Shown: positions 41,545 through 50,012, counted from the first letter of the stretch. The stretch: 64,000 bases of DNA from an uncultured Lachnospiraceae bacterium (GCA_910578715.1 CAJTRL010000008.1:17518-81517), one strand, 5' to 3'. Numbers and translations are program-made. The notes: generated by a model not told the origin, from the sequence alone.

Positions 41545-42372
41545 TCACCATGCCTTTCGTTCGCACTCTATGGCATACCGGGTCAGTGCCAGTTTGCCGC
41601 CGTCATCTAGTTTACTGAATATGTAGGAGTAAACATGATTGTAATAAATCAAAGTCTCGTTGAACAGGCGGGAGGCATCGAAAGCAAATAACGTCGTCGA
41701 TGCGAGGGAAAACAACTGTGTCTGATTTTTGTATCTGCTCTCCTCCTTGCAAAACTTCTCGAAGGCGGATGCAAATGCCTCTGCAGCCTGTTGATTGTAT
41801 GCGATATTTTTCCTGTGCTCAATCTGCCGCATTTTCACACTGATAAGCCCGGTAATCTCCTTTGTCAGAGACTCATATATGGAAGCCTGTTCTTCCGTGA
41901 ACATGTCTTTTTCAATGACGCTGTCCAGCTTTTCAATCTCAACGAGCAGCTCATCAAATTTTTCCTGTGTTATTTCCCCTTGCATGGAATCCTTCAGTGC
42001 GAACAATTTTTTCAGAAATTCGGCATTTTGAGATTCTGCTTCCGCCTGTTCTTCTTTCACCCGTTTCATATTGGTTTTCTCAATCTCTTCCAAAATAACA
42101 TTGATACGCTGCTGGTATTTTGCAAATACTTCCACAAATTCCCTGGTAAGCATGGCATTTTCCGCATAAAAAGCCAGCGCTACATTCGCCTGTTCCCCAA
42201 AATTCTTTCTGTCGGCAAAAGACGGAAGCGTTTCCGCCAGTGTGCAGAGATAATCAAAATATGCAGCGAAAATTTTCTCATCTCCCGGATTCTGGTTGAA
42301 CAGATTACGCCCGGCTAACAGAGCTTCGGCAATTTTTCCATTCCTCTTATATTCCTCAAACAAACTAAGCAT
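41545..42372 (-). CDS. Coiled-coil protein of the GTPase/nuclease operon (275 aa)
   Basis: This 275-residue soluble helical protein has AGGAG before its ATG. The N-terminal part looks like tandem helical (TPR-like) hairpins (GKIAEALLAGRNLFNQNPGDEKIF). The middle (about 100-190) is strongly heptad-like and acidic/basic (NMKRVKEEQAEAESQNAEFLKKLFALKD). A C-terminal helical part (TTLFAFDASRLFNETLIYYNHVYSYIFSKLDD) follows. It has no recognised catalytic motif. It lies between the GTPase and nuclease genes with gaps of 85 and five nt, so it is probably a structural adaptor linking them. Function unknown. Confidence 0.75.
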   Translation of the reverse strand: MLSLFEEYKRNGKIAEALLAGRNLFNQNPGDEKIFAAYFDYLCTLAETLPSFADRKNFGEQANVALAFYAENAMLTREFVEVFAKYQQRINVILEEIEKTNMKRVKEEQAEAESQNAEFLKKLFALKDSMQGEITQEKFDELLVEIEKLDSVIEKDMFTEEQASIYESLTKEITGLISVKMRQIEHRKNIAYNQQAAEAFASAFEKFCKEESRYKNQTQLFSLASTTLFAFDASRLFNETLIYYNHVYSYIFSKLDDGGKLALTRYAIECERKAW

Positions 42373-42457
42373 CTTTACTCCTATCTGTCTGCTTCAGCAG
42401 ACACTCAAATCAAAATTGATACCTGTTTTCCTTTGCAAAGGCGATAAAACAAGCATT

Positions 42458-44560
42458 TTACAACGGGATATTCTCAAAAAAATCGGACAGACATTTCAGT
42501 TTTTCAATTTTATGCCGGATTTCCTGAATATCATATTCATTAACCGTATTTCGGAGCTTATCGACATAATAATTCCATTCTTTGTCCAGCCCGGCTGCCG
42601 ACTCGTTGAAAAAGGTTTCCATTTCTGTCCAGTATCGGCGAATACTGTCACGGAACTTTCCGCTATAACCGTTCCCGTCAAAAACAGAACTTATTTTTTT
42701 GGCAACATTCTTTTTCCATCCGCCGCCAAACCGTTCCATAATCCCTAATTCCGAGACAACCTTAAGCCCTGCCAGAAACCCGTCAAAATTAAAGTAGTAA
42801 GATGAATATTCTCCATGTTCCAGGCGCGCCAGTTCAAATTCCTCGCGTTTCAGACGGGCTTCCCACCCTGTGTCAAAATCCGCCTGTATTTTATTGTGTT
42901 CAAAAGGACATGAAACGCCTTTCTCATAAATAACCGTATACTCTCTGACCTTTTCGGCGAATCTCTCCGATTTACGAACCATCATTGTCTCACAAAATAA
43001 CTGAATCATGCTCATCACAAAACTGCCAAACCATACAATATCCTCCGTTTTATTCCTTACCCCTTTTTCTTCCATCAGCTGAATCAGTTTATCCGTACTG
43101 ACCGTTGCCGCCGCATAAGTGCTAAACTCCTCTGACGATTCCGAAGAAAGCCGCTCAATTTCCTTCCTGACCTCATTTTTTCTCTTGTCGCAGTCCTTCA
43201 CCCGGGATAACTCGTTCTTTTTAATGTCATCGAGCAATGTCACATATTTTTCACGCTCTGCCGCAATCCCCTCATATTTCTGTATCTCTCTGATGAGAGC
43301 CGGTTTTCGGGATTCAACATAGCCCCGCACAAACTCTTTCGTATTTTCATCGATAACGCCGGGCAGCGCTTCAAGAATTTCAGTCAGTGCGTTGTTAAAA
43401 GGTCTGCATATATCCGGGATATCAACCGTATATGCAAAAAACCGGGAACGGAGCTCTTTCAGCCCATTATCCGCATAAGTATATCCCGATAATTGCTGCC
43501 GTTCCTTCCAATATTCCTCCGGAAGTGTTTTGCGCAGATTGCGGCATCCGACATCCAAAATTTCTTCCAGCTGTACTCTGTTGCCATTGCTGACCGTATG
43601 CGCCTGTGATGCAATCACAAACAGATTGGAAAGCGGCTTCAAGTCGTTTCCGCCCTTTTTCTCCCATACGGGAAGCTCGCTTATGTTACGTTTCAGATAA
43701 GTGATATCTTCAATCCGCATAAACCCGCTGGCCTGTGAAAGATAGAGCACCACATCAGCCTTCCTGGTCGTGGCAAACGTAATGTTATCATCCTGTTCCG
43801 TTTCCGTACCAAAACCCGGCAAATCAACAATATCACAAGTCTTTAGAATCGGCGCATCGAGAAAAACGACCGCCGCTCCGGCTTCTCTGTCATAATACTC
43901 GCCCTGTCTTGTTCCAAAAGAACGTAATGTTTCAACGCCGCCCGCTCCGATTTTCCATAAACGGCAATAGCTTTCGTCATGCAATCTGCTCTCATCCCAC
44001 AAATTCTCCCCGCCAGCCTGATTCGCAAATATCCACACATCTTCTTCCACGAAAACCGGTTTATCGGAAATATGCTTGATATAGACGGCGATTGACGTTG
44101 TAGGCGTCCATGAGACAGGCATCTTATCCATTCCCAGCAAGGCATTCACAAGAGTGCTCTTTCCGGTATCAGAACGTCCTACAATCGCAATTTTCGGTTT
44201 TATCATCCTTACGGCTATGCCGCGCTCTAATTCTTCAACATAGGACTTCCGAAATTCCTCCGGCAGCTCCATTTTTTGCAAGGCATCCGAAATATATTTC
44301 AAAAGTGCATCTTTTGTAAAATCAGCTTTTTCCCAGGCATTCCTGACATTTAACGGCGCGGGAACCGGCTTCTTCCACCCGGTCAGTTCCTCGTAGGTCG
44401 CCCCTGTCTTTTCAAGGATTTTTTGTATCACCTGAAAAGGAATGCTGTCCGGGTCTTTCTCCCATCTGGAAATACTGGACTGCTCAACACCAATCAATTC
44501 TGCAAATGCAGACTGGGTTTTGATTTTGAGCTTGTCCTCACGGAAAGATTTCAAATTCAT
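42458..44560 (-). CDS. XRE-type HTH fused to a dynamin-like GTPase
   Basis: This is a 700-residue protein. Residues 12-60 form an XRE/Cro HTH (TQSAFAELIGVEQSSISRWE). After a linker a dynamin-type GTPase follows: P-loop GRSDTGKST (128-136), switch Thr in WTPTTSIAVY (151-160) and G3 DLPGFG (246-251). The usual G4 N/TKxD is replaced by FVIASQAHT, so nucleotide choice is open. The C-terminal half (about 400-700) is a long helical stalk with coiled coil (ELSRVKDCDKRKNEVRKEIE) and a hydrophobic patch near 505-525 (IVWFGSFVMSMIQLF) that could touch membrane. The ATG at 44560 has the split extended Shine-Dalgarno (GAAAGG, then GGTAAT). It heads a four-gene operon and probably represses its own promoter. 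Confidence 0.82.
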   Translation of the reverse strand: MNLKSFREDKLKIKTQSAFAELIGVEQSSISRWEKDPDSIPFQVIQKILEKTGATYEELTGWKKPVPAPLNVRNAWEKADFTKDALLKYISDALQKMELPEEFRKSYVEELERGIAVRMIKPKIAIVGRSDTGKSTLVNALLGMDKMPVSWTPTTSIAVYIKHISDKPVFVEEDVWIFANQAGGENLWDESRLHDESYCRLWKIGAGGVETLRSFGTRQGEYYDREAGAAVVFLDAPILKTCDIVDLPGFGTETEQDDNITFATTRKADVVLYLSQASGFMRIEDITYLKRNISELPVWEKKGGNDLKPLSNLFVIASQAHTVSNGNRVQLEEILDVGCRNLRKTLPEEYWKERQQLSGYTYADNGLKELRSRFFAYTVDIPDICRPFNNALTEILEALPGVIDENTKEFVRGYVESRKPALIREIQKYEGIAAEREKYVTLLDDIKKNELSRVKDCDKRKNEVRKEIERLSSESSEEFSTYAAATVSTDKLIQLMEEKGVRNKTEDIVWFGSFVMSMIQLFCETMMVRKSERFAEKVREYTVIYEKGVSCPFEHNKIQADFDTGWEARLKREEFELARLEHGEYSSYYFNFDGFLAGLKVVSELGIMERFGGGWKKNVAKKISSVFDGNGYSGKFRDSIRRYWTEMETFFNESAAGLDKEWNYYVDKLRNTVNEYDIQEIRHKIEKLKCLSDFFENIPL

Positions 44561-44676
44561 ATAAATTACCATCCCTTTCTCTCAGCCTGTGGAAAACCTT
44601 CAACTTTTCAAACAAATCCTCCATGTCAGAGCAGCTTGCTGCGATGACATGCCTCCTGATTTCCACTTTATACCAC

Positions 44677-44705
44677 ATTATATCTCTGCTTCTGCAAAAG
44701 GTCAA
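44677..44705 (-). promoter_or_regulatory. Promoter of the GTPase/coiled-coil/nuclease operon
   Basis: Minus strand: TTGACC (44700-44705), 17-nt spacer, perfect TATAAT (44677-44682). A leader of about 110 nt follows, holding an AGGAGG-CATG and a GTCA...TGAC stem before the GTPase start. Confidence 0.78.
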
Positions 44706-44712
44706 CATAAAT

Positions 44713-44751
44713 TATGCAGATTTGCATAATACTTATATGCAAATCTGCATA
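44713..44751. promoter_or_regulatory. Large perfect palindrome, probable operator of the XRE-GTPase
   Basis: Arms of 14-16 nt (ATGCAGATTTGCAT at 44714-44727 and its exact complement at 44737-44750) are separated by nine bases. Each arm is itself made of two ATGCA/TGCAT halves, giving four half-sites, eight bp upstream of the -35 box. It fits binding by a multimeric HTH protein. Confidence 0.75.
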
Positions 44752-44803
44752 GCGCTTTCGCATTTTGTGAACAGCCTGATAATTCGGGCGCGCTTTCTCT
44801 TTG

Positions 44804-44959
44804 TACGAACAGCCTTACTTTATCAGACATGCTCCCTCTTCATATGAGCAGCCTTACTTCATCAAACATGCTTCCTCTTTATATAAACAGCCTTACTTTA
44901 TCAGACATGCTTCCTCTTCATACGAGCAGTCTTACTTCATCAGGCATACTTCCTCTTAT
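44804..44959. repeat. Four exact-length 39-bp tandem repeats
   Basis: Units start at 44804, 44843, 44882 and 44921 with few differences (core AGCCTTACTT, then ATCA, CAT, CCTCTT). The array begins about 50 bp beyond the palindrome and ends four bp from the extracellular GH53 stop. The period is 13 codons and stays open on the plus strand, but there is no ribosome site and the frame runs into the GH53 gene. Confidence 0.85.
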
Positions 44960-44963
44960 TCGG

Positions 44964-47204
44964 TTACTTCACTTGATACAGATAAAAATCATCTAACGTC
45001 CCCCAGCCTTTGGCCGCACAACTTACGGACGCGCCCACGGTCAGCGTACCGTCCTCACCGACTATAATTTCGGAAATCACCGGATTCTGCCAGTTACACC
45101 AGCCCGTCACGCCAGTTTCCTGTGTGAGCCGTTCTGTGCCGTTATCCGCATAGATGTACATGTCCGGACTGTCCCCGGCATCGCCGCCCTGTATATACAG
45201 GCCAAACTCGTAAGTTCCCGGTGTCAGCCCCGTAATAGTCTGCTCCACCGTAAAGGAAACTTCCCCGGTGGAATAAAAATGCAGAGCCGTCTCGCCGCTT
45301 TTCGCATCCGACTCTTTCTTCTGAAAATCCGTCATGCCGCCGCTCTTTTCCTCGATAACCCACATAGAAGTGTCCGCTTCTTCAAAACTGCTGTTAGCCA
45401 CCATGTTATTGCGGTTTACGGAAATTTTCGCCGTTACCTGTTCTTTTTCCAGATATTCGATGACTTTCTCCGAAAGGGTCGTATCGGCCGTGGAATCCGT
45501 CAGCATCCCGAATGTTCCGGTCACTTCATAGTCTCCGGATGCGGATGTATCGATTGCAGATAACTGCGCCTCATCCCACAGAACCGGAATCTCCGCCGTG
45601 CTCCTGTCATTATAAACGACGCTCACCGTTTCCGGCATCAACACTTCTCCGCCTAACGGCACGGAAAGTTCTACGGGTAAAATATTTTCCACCGCCTGTT
45701 CCACAATGGTGCCGCAATGCAGATATTTGAATACTTTTAAAGATTCGAGCGGGTGTCCCTCATAGTCAAAAAGGGCCTGATTGTCCCAGGAACTGCCGCC
45801 GTAATAAACACCCGCATCTTTCGGGTCATAGGAAGCCGCGTAACTGGAAGCCCACCCGGAACCGTTCTTTTCCCAGGATTCCCGATTCGCGGAAAGCACC
45901 GCCGCCGCGTCCGGCGCATCTTCCTCATAGACACCCACCGGAATCCATGCCGGTTCCCAGTAAAAGACGCCGAGGCCCGCTTCTCCCACATCGGCCACCG
46001 CCGCGCATACATCCCGGACGAGATTGGTCTGGCCCTGTGCGCTGACCGCATATTCCGGTACCACGTCTGCCCCGCCGATGCTGTTCGCAGAGCCGTCCCC
46101 GTCTCCATCCGTATAGGGATAGGAAGTCTCCGCCACCATCACCTTTTTCCCATATTCTTCGGAGAGTTCCCGCAAAACATCCGTCAGGTTTTCCAGACTT
46201 CCATGCCAGAAGGGATAATAAGATACGGCAAAAATATCATAATCAATTTCTTTCTCCAGCAGTTTCTGCGCGGTGGCAAGCGTTCCCTTTTTGTCGGAAA
46301 CATCCGTAAAATGCACCGCTATCTGCATCTCCTGTCCTGATTCCCCGGCGGTTTCCCTGACCGCTCTGGAACCGGCCTGCAGTAACTGCCGCCGTTTTGT
46401 CCAGTCCGTTTCGCCGGAAATACCGTTGTTGATTTCATTTCCAATCTGCACCATGCCGATTACAGCGCCCGCGTCAATCATCTCCGAAAGGCTCTCCTTC
46501 GTGAACTGATAAAGGGCTTCCGATTTATCCTCTATCGCCATACCTTCCCACGCTTTCGGACATTGCTGTTTGTTCGGGTCTGCCCAGAAATCGGAATAAT
46601 GATAGTCCACACAGAGCTTCATCCCGTATTTCGCCGCCCGCGCACCGATTTCCGCTGCTGTTGCCGTATCGTTGTTGCCGCCGCCATAGCCGTTGCCGTT
46701 TTCATCAAACGGGTCGTTCCAGACGCGCACACGGATATAGTTTACGCCGTTTTGCGCCAGTGTCTGAAAAATATCCTGTTCTTCCCCTTCTTCGTTATAA
46801 TAAACGACGCCGCTCTTTTCCTGTGCGATAACGCTGGAAATATCCACGCCCCGGATAAAATCCGTGGGAAGCCCCTCTACCGGCTCCACATAGACTCCCG
46901 CTTCTTCCGCTTTTTCGGGCAGTTCATAGATAACCGTGTCCACGGGCCATTTTGCTTTGGGCGCCGGCCCTTCTTCCTGTGACGCGCTCTCTTTGCCGGC
47001 TTCTTCCCCCTGACCGTTCTGAAGGTCCGCCGCTTCCGCACCTTCCGGCTGTGCCTCCGCATTTTCCGCAGGCTCCGCCGGCCCGTTTGTCTGCTCCTGT
47101 CCGCTTTCCGCTTCCCGTCCATCCGCATTTCCGCACCCGGACAGTCCGGCAAGCACCATAAGCCCCACCACCGCCGCATATCTTTTCATTCGTTTCTTCC
47201 ACAT
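44964..47204 (-). CDS. Extracellular GH53 endo-beta-1,4-galactanase lipoprotein with accessory domains
   Basis: This 746-residue protein has a signal peptide ending in GLSGC (acylated Cys24). An acidic linker to about 90 precedes the GH53 barrel (DFIRGVDISSV 115-125, VRVWNDPFD, VDYHYSDFWADPNKQQ 199-214), with acid/base Glu257 in QIGNEINNG, SYYPFWHGSL 328-337 and nucleophile Glu359 in MVAETSYPY. The C-terminus adds a Big_4/Ig-like domain (about 505-590) and a carbohydrate-binding domain of CBM61 appearance (NMVANSSFEEADTSMW to the end). It should cut beta-1,4-galactan at the cell surface, and the importer and cytosolic GH53/GH42 would finish the products. Confidence 0.92.
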   Translation of the reverse strand: MWKKRMKRYAAVVGLMVLAGLSGCGNADGREAESGQEQTNGPAEPAENAEAQPEGAEAADLQNGQGEEAGKESASQEEGPAPKAKWPVDTVIYELPEKAEEAGVYVEPVEGLPTDFIRGVDISSVIAQEKSGVVYYNEEGEEQDIFQTLAQNGVNYIRVRVWNDPFDENGNGYGGGNNDTATAAEIGARAAKYGMKLCVDYHYSDFWADPNKQQCPKAWEGMAIEDKSEALYQFTKESLSEMIDAGAVIGMVQIGNEINNGISGETDWTKRRQLLQAGSRAVRETAGESGQEMQIAVHFTDVSDKKGTLATAQKLLEKEIDYDIFAVSYYPFWHGSLENLTDVLRELSEEYGKKVMVAETSYPYTDGDGDGSANSIGGADVVPEYAVSAQGQTNLVRDVCAAVADVGEAGLGVFYWEPAWIPVGVYEEDAPDAAAVLSANRESWEKNGSGWASSYAASYDPKDAGVYYGGSSWDNQALFDYEGHPLESLKVFKYLHCGTIVEQAVENILPVELSVPLGGEVLMPETVSVVYNDRSTAEIPVLWDEAQLSAIDTSASGDYEVTGTFGMLTDSTADTTLSEKVIEYLEKEQVTAKISVNRNNMVANSSFEEADTSMWVIEEKSGGMTDFQKKESDAKSGETALHFYSTGEVSFTVEQTITGLTPGTYEFGLYIQGGDAGDSPDMYIYADNGTERLTQETGVTGWCNWQNPVISEIIVGEDGTLTVGASVSCAAKGWGTLDDFYLYQVK

Positions 47205-47246
47205 AAGAAATCCTCCCGTTTTTCCGATTTCATTTTTAGCAGCAAT

Positions 47247-47440
47247 TCAGCCTCCGCCCGGAGAGAGCATCGTTCTCTGACGGAGGCCCTGTAATAAATG
47301 TGGACTACTGAAAGTAGTCCAGTACTTGGATTTTGGGACACTTGTGGCACAAAATCCTTAGTACCGCTACATTTTTAGCGGAGCGCAAGCATGCCTCCAA
47401 AGAAAACGATGCTCTCTCCGGGCGGAGGCTGAACTATTAC
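47247..47440. repeat. Long-hairpin intergenic element (copy C)
   Basis: CCTCCGCCCGGAGAGAGCAT terminus and its complement bound a core with CTGACGGAGGCCCTG, GACTACTGAAAGTAGTC, TTAGTACCGCTACATTTT and AGCGGAGCGCAAGC segments. The termini differ from copies B and D by GAGAG for GACAG, and both arms carry the change, so pairing is kept. Confidence 0.8.
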
Positions 47441-47480
47441 CGTTTTTATTATAGCACACCCCCCTCCTCAAAAAAAAGGC

Positions 47481-47510
47481 TTGCGAAAGCATCTCTATCT
47501 ATGCTATAAT
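47481..47510 (+). promoter_or_regulatory. Promoter of tRNA-Trp
   Basis: TTGCGA (47481-47486), 18-nt spacer, perfect TATAAT (47505-47510). The predicted start lies about 20 nt before the tRNA. Confidence 0.72.
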
Positions 47511-47535
47511 ACAGTTCGGTGATTACAGAAGATAT

Positions 47536-47606
47536 AGGGGCATAGTTCAAAGGTAGAACAGTGGTCTCCAAAACCATCGATGTGGGTTCGATTCCTACTG
47601 CCCCTG
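47536..47606 (+). tRNA. tRNA-Trp (anticodon CCA)
   Basis: 71 nt with acceptor stem AGGGGCA/TGCCCCT, anticodon stem GTGGT/ACCAT with loop CTCCAAA (anticodon CCA at 47568-47570), T-arm GTGGG-TTCGATT-CCTAC and discriminator G. The CCA end is not encoded. Confidence 0.95.
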
Positions 47607-47608
47607 TT

Positions 47609-48118
47609 ATGAAAAAATTATTTTTTATATTTCTTATCTTAATAGGTTTCCTGACTGCCTGCGGAAAAGAGCAGCCGCTTTTGGAAGCCGCGGATTATGA
47701 GCTGAACCAGAGCGCCAATACCACCCGGAAGGGAATCGGTATCGGCGACACTCCGGAAGAATTTTTGGCAGCATATGGAGATTACGATATCGAGACTTCC
47801 ATAGAATACGGGCCTTTTGAGGCAATTGCGCCAGATGAAATTCCTTTTACGGATTCAATCAGGACGATTCTTCCGACCTTTTTCATCGACGGGCTTCCGG
47901 CCACAATCGAACAAATCTGTACGGAGAACGAAATTGAGCGGACCGGGCTGCTGTCGCTTTTAAGTTCAGACGAATATCTGCAGAATCATACGGTCGTATA
48001 TCATTATATGATTTTCACATGGGATGACGGCGTTATTACCGATATCCATTCGGAATTTATGGATTACAACGAAGATGCTTCTTATTATGAGGACCTGGAA
48101 GCAGAACCAATGAAGTAA
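47609..48118 (+). CDS. Hypothetical lipoprotein immediately after tRNA-Trp
   Basis: This 169-residue lipoprotein has MKKLFFIFLILIGFLTACG with lipobox Cys18. The rest is an acidic domain (KGIGIGDTPEEFLAAYGDY near 46-64, DGVITDIHSEFMDYNEDASYY at the end) with no known family. Only an ATG at 47609 makes sense, two nt after the tRNA 3' end. No ribosome site exists because the upstream bases are the tRNA itself. tRNA end-processing would leave a nearly leaderless mRNA. It ends at a good terminator. Confidence 0.75.
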   Translation: MKKLFFIFLILIGFLTACGKEQPLLEAADYELNQSANTTRKGIGIGDTPEEFLAAYGDYDIETSIEYGPFEAIAPDEIPFTDSIRTILPTFFIDGLPATIEQICTENEIERTGLLSLLSSDEYLQNHTVVYHYMIFTWDDGVITDIHSEFMDYNEDASYYEDLEAEPMK

Positions 48119-48137
48119 TTTTCAATTTTTCCCATTC

Positions 48138-48174
48138 AAAAAGAGCTGAGATTTTTGTCAGCTCTTTTTATTTT
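48138..48174. terminator. Bidirectional terminator
   Basis: AAAAGAGCTGA / TCAGCTCTTTT stem with an eight-nt loop, then TTTATTTT. It serves the lipoprotein gene and the converging ABC exporter operon. Confidence 0.88.
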
Positions 48175-48229
48175 GCAATTCAAATCAGGCCGTACCCGCC
48201 TGAATTTCCATCGACCAACGACGTCTACG

Positions 48230-49984
48230 CTATACCTTTGCAAACTGGCTCTGATAGAGTTCCGCGTAAAATCCCTTCATGGCGAGCAGTGATTCATGGC
48301 TGCCCTGTTCGATGATATTCCCATCTTTCATGACAAGAATAACGTCCGCTTCCCGTATCGTGGAAAGTCTGTGGGCAACGATAAAGCTGGTGCGGCCTTT
48401 CATCATGGTTGCAAAAGCCTTCTGAATCCGAATTTCCGTTCTCGTATCAATGGAGGACGTTGCTTCATCCAGAATCAGCATCGGAGGCAGACAGAGCATG
48501 ACTCTTGTAATACATAACAACTGTTTTTGTCCCTGGGAAAGATTGCCGCCGTCTTCCGTAATCACCGTGTCATAAGCGTTCGGCAGACGCTTGATAAAGC
48601 TGTGCGCATGGGAGGCTTTGGCCGCCGCAATCACTTCTTCCTCCGTGGCGTCCGGTTTTCCCATCACGATATTTTCCCGTATCGTTCCGGTTTTCAGCCA
48701 GGTTTCCTGTAATACCATGCCGTAACTTTCCCGGAGGCTCTTTCTCGTCACCTCCCGGATATCGTGGCCGCTCACACAGATTGCGCCCGCATCCACATCA
48801 TAGAACCGCATCAGCAGATTGATAACAGTTGTTTTTCCGCATCCGGTAGGCCCGACGATGGCAATCCGCTGTCCCGGCTTCACCGCAAGGTTAAAGTGCT
48901 GAATCAGCTTTTTATCCGGCACATAAGAAAAGGAAACATCATTAAGCGCAACCGTACCGTCCACCTGATGCAGTACTGCGGCGTTATCCGCTTCCGGTAT
49001 CTGCGGTTCTTCTTCTATCAGTTCAAAAATTCTGGCGGCACAGGCGAGCGCATTCTGCAGCTCCGTTACCACGCCGGATATTTCATTAAAAGGCTTTGTA
49101 TACTGGTTCGCATAGCTCAAAAAACAGGAAAGCTGGCCGACGGTAATCCCTTTATGAATTGCGAAAACCGCCCCGCAGATTGCAACGCCCGCATACACGA
49201 GATTGTTGACGAATCTCGTGGAGGGATTGGTAATGGACGAAAAGAAGATTGCTTTCAACGACGCGCCCTGGAGCCTGTCATTGATTTCATCAAACTTCTC
49301 AAGGGCCTCATCCTCATGGGAAAAGGCCTGTACGATTTTCTGATTTCCCACCATTTCATCGATAAAGGCGGTCTGCTCTCCTCTCGTCTCGGACTGTAAT
49401 TTAAACATGGTAAACGTCTTTTTGGCAATAAAGGCCGCTACCAGAAAGGAAAGCGGTGTTATCAATACAACAACGCCTGTTATTCCAACGTTAATACTGA
49501 GCATAAAGCCCAGCGTGCCGATAATCGTAATGACGCCGGTAAAAAACTGTGTGAATCCCATCAGCAGACCGTCTGCAAACTGGTCCACATCAGCGATGAC
49601 GCGGCTCACAATTTCACCATAAGAATGACCGTCAATATACTTCAAAGGTAAAATCTCGATTTTATGGAAAGCCTCGTCCCTCACGTCCTGTACAATATGG
49701 TATGCCATCTTGTTATTGCAGACATTCATCAGCCACTGCGCAAATGCCGTGATAAGAATAACAACTGCCATTTTTCGAAGAATGGCAAAAATACCCGGAA
49801 AATCGACCAGCCCTTTGTCCAGTATCAGGTCAATGGCCCTGCCCGTCAGAATCGGCAGATAAAGCGTAAGCGCCACCGTCACCGCCGCCGCCGCGATTGA
49901 TAAGACCAGATAGAGCCAGTATTTTCGTATATAACGCAGCACCTTTTTCAAAGTCTCCGCCTGTTTCGCTCCCTTATTTTTCAT
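48230..49984 (-). CDS. ABC exporter half-transporter (consensus-site subunit)
   Basis: This 584-residue protein has six membrane helices (to about 315) followed by an ATPase domain: Walker A GPTGCGKTTV, Q-loop MVLQETWLKTGTIREN, signature LSQGQKQLL, Walker B MLILDEATSSID with a normal Glu, and the switch His in VAHRLSTI. It pairs with the upstream half-transporter, which has a degenerate Walker B, as in heterodimeric exporters. The ATG at 49984 was taken; a TTG at 49990 lies closer to the GGAGGG. The substrate (drug, lipid or peptide) is not known. Confidence 0.92.
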   Translation of the reverse strand: MKNKGAKQAETLKKVLRYIRKYWLYLVLSIAAAAVTVALTLYLPILTGRAIDLILDKGLVDFPGIFAILRKMAVVILITAFAQWLMNVCNNKMAYHIVQDVRDEAFHKIEILPLKYIDGHSYGEIVSRVIADVDQFADGLLMGFTQFFTGVITIIGTLGFMLSINVGITGVVVLITPLSFLVAAFIAKKTFTMFKLQSETRGEQTAFIDEMVGNQKIVQAFSHEDEALEKFDEINDRLQGASLKAIFFSSITNPSTRFVNNLVYAGVAICGAVFAIHKGITVGQLSCFLSYANQYTKPFNEISGVVTELQNALACAARIFELIEEEPQIPEADNAAVLHQVDGTVALNDVSFSYVPDKKLIQHFNLAVKPGQRIAIVGPTGCGKTTVINLLMRFYDVDAGAICVSGHDIREVTRKSLRESYGMVLQETWLKTGTIRENIVMGKPDATEEEVIAAAKASHAHSFIKRLPNAYDTVITEDGGNLSQGQKQLLCITRVMLCLPPMLILDEATSSIDTRTEIRIQKAFATMMKGRTSFIVAHRLSTIREADVILVMKDGNIIEQGSHESLLAMKGFYAELYQSQFAKV

Positions 49985-50012
49985 TTCCAACCGTTCCCTC
50001 CATACTGCTTTG

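Noticed and set aside
44560..44650. Leader peptide frames (starts at 44650 and 44624) before the XRE-GTPase
   Set aside because: AGGAGG is only one base from the first ATG and the second has no ribosome site; neither is supported.
44804..44959. CRISPR array
   Set aside because: The units are contiguous with no unique spacers and no cas genes are in the window.
44801..45067. Plus-strand 88-residue frame of 13-residue repeats (YEQPYFIRHASS type)
   Set aside because: No ribosome site, starts inside the 39-bp array and runs into the end of the extracellular GH53 gene; the open frame follows from the repeat period being a multiple of three.
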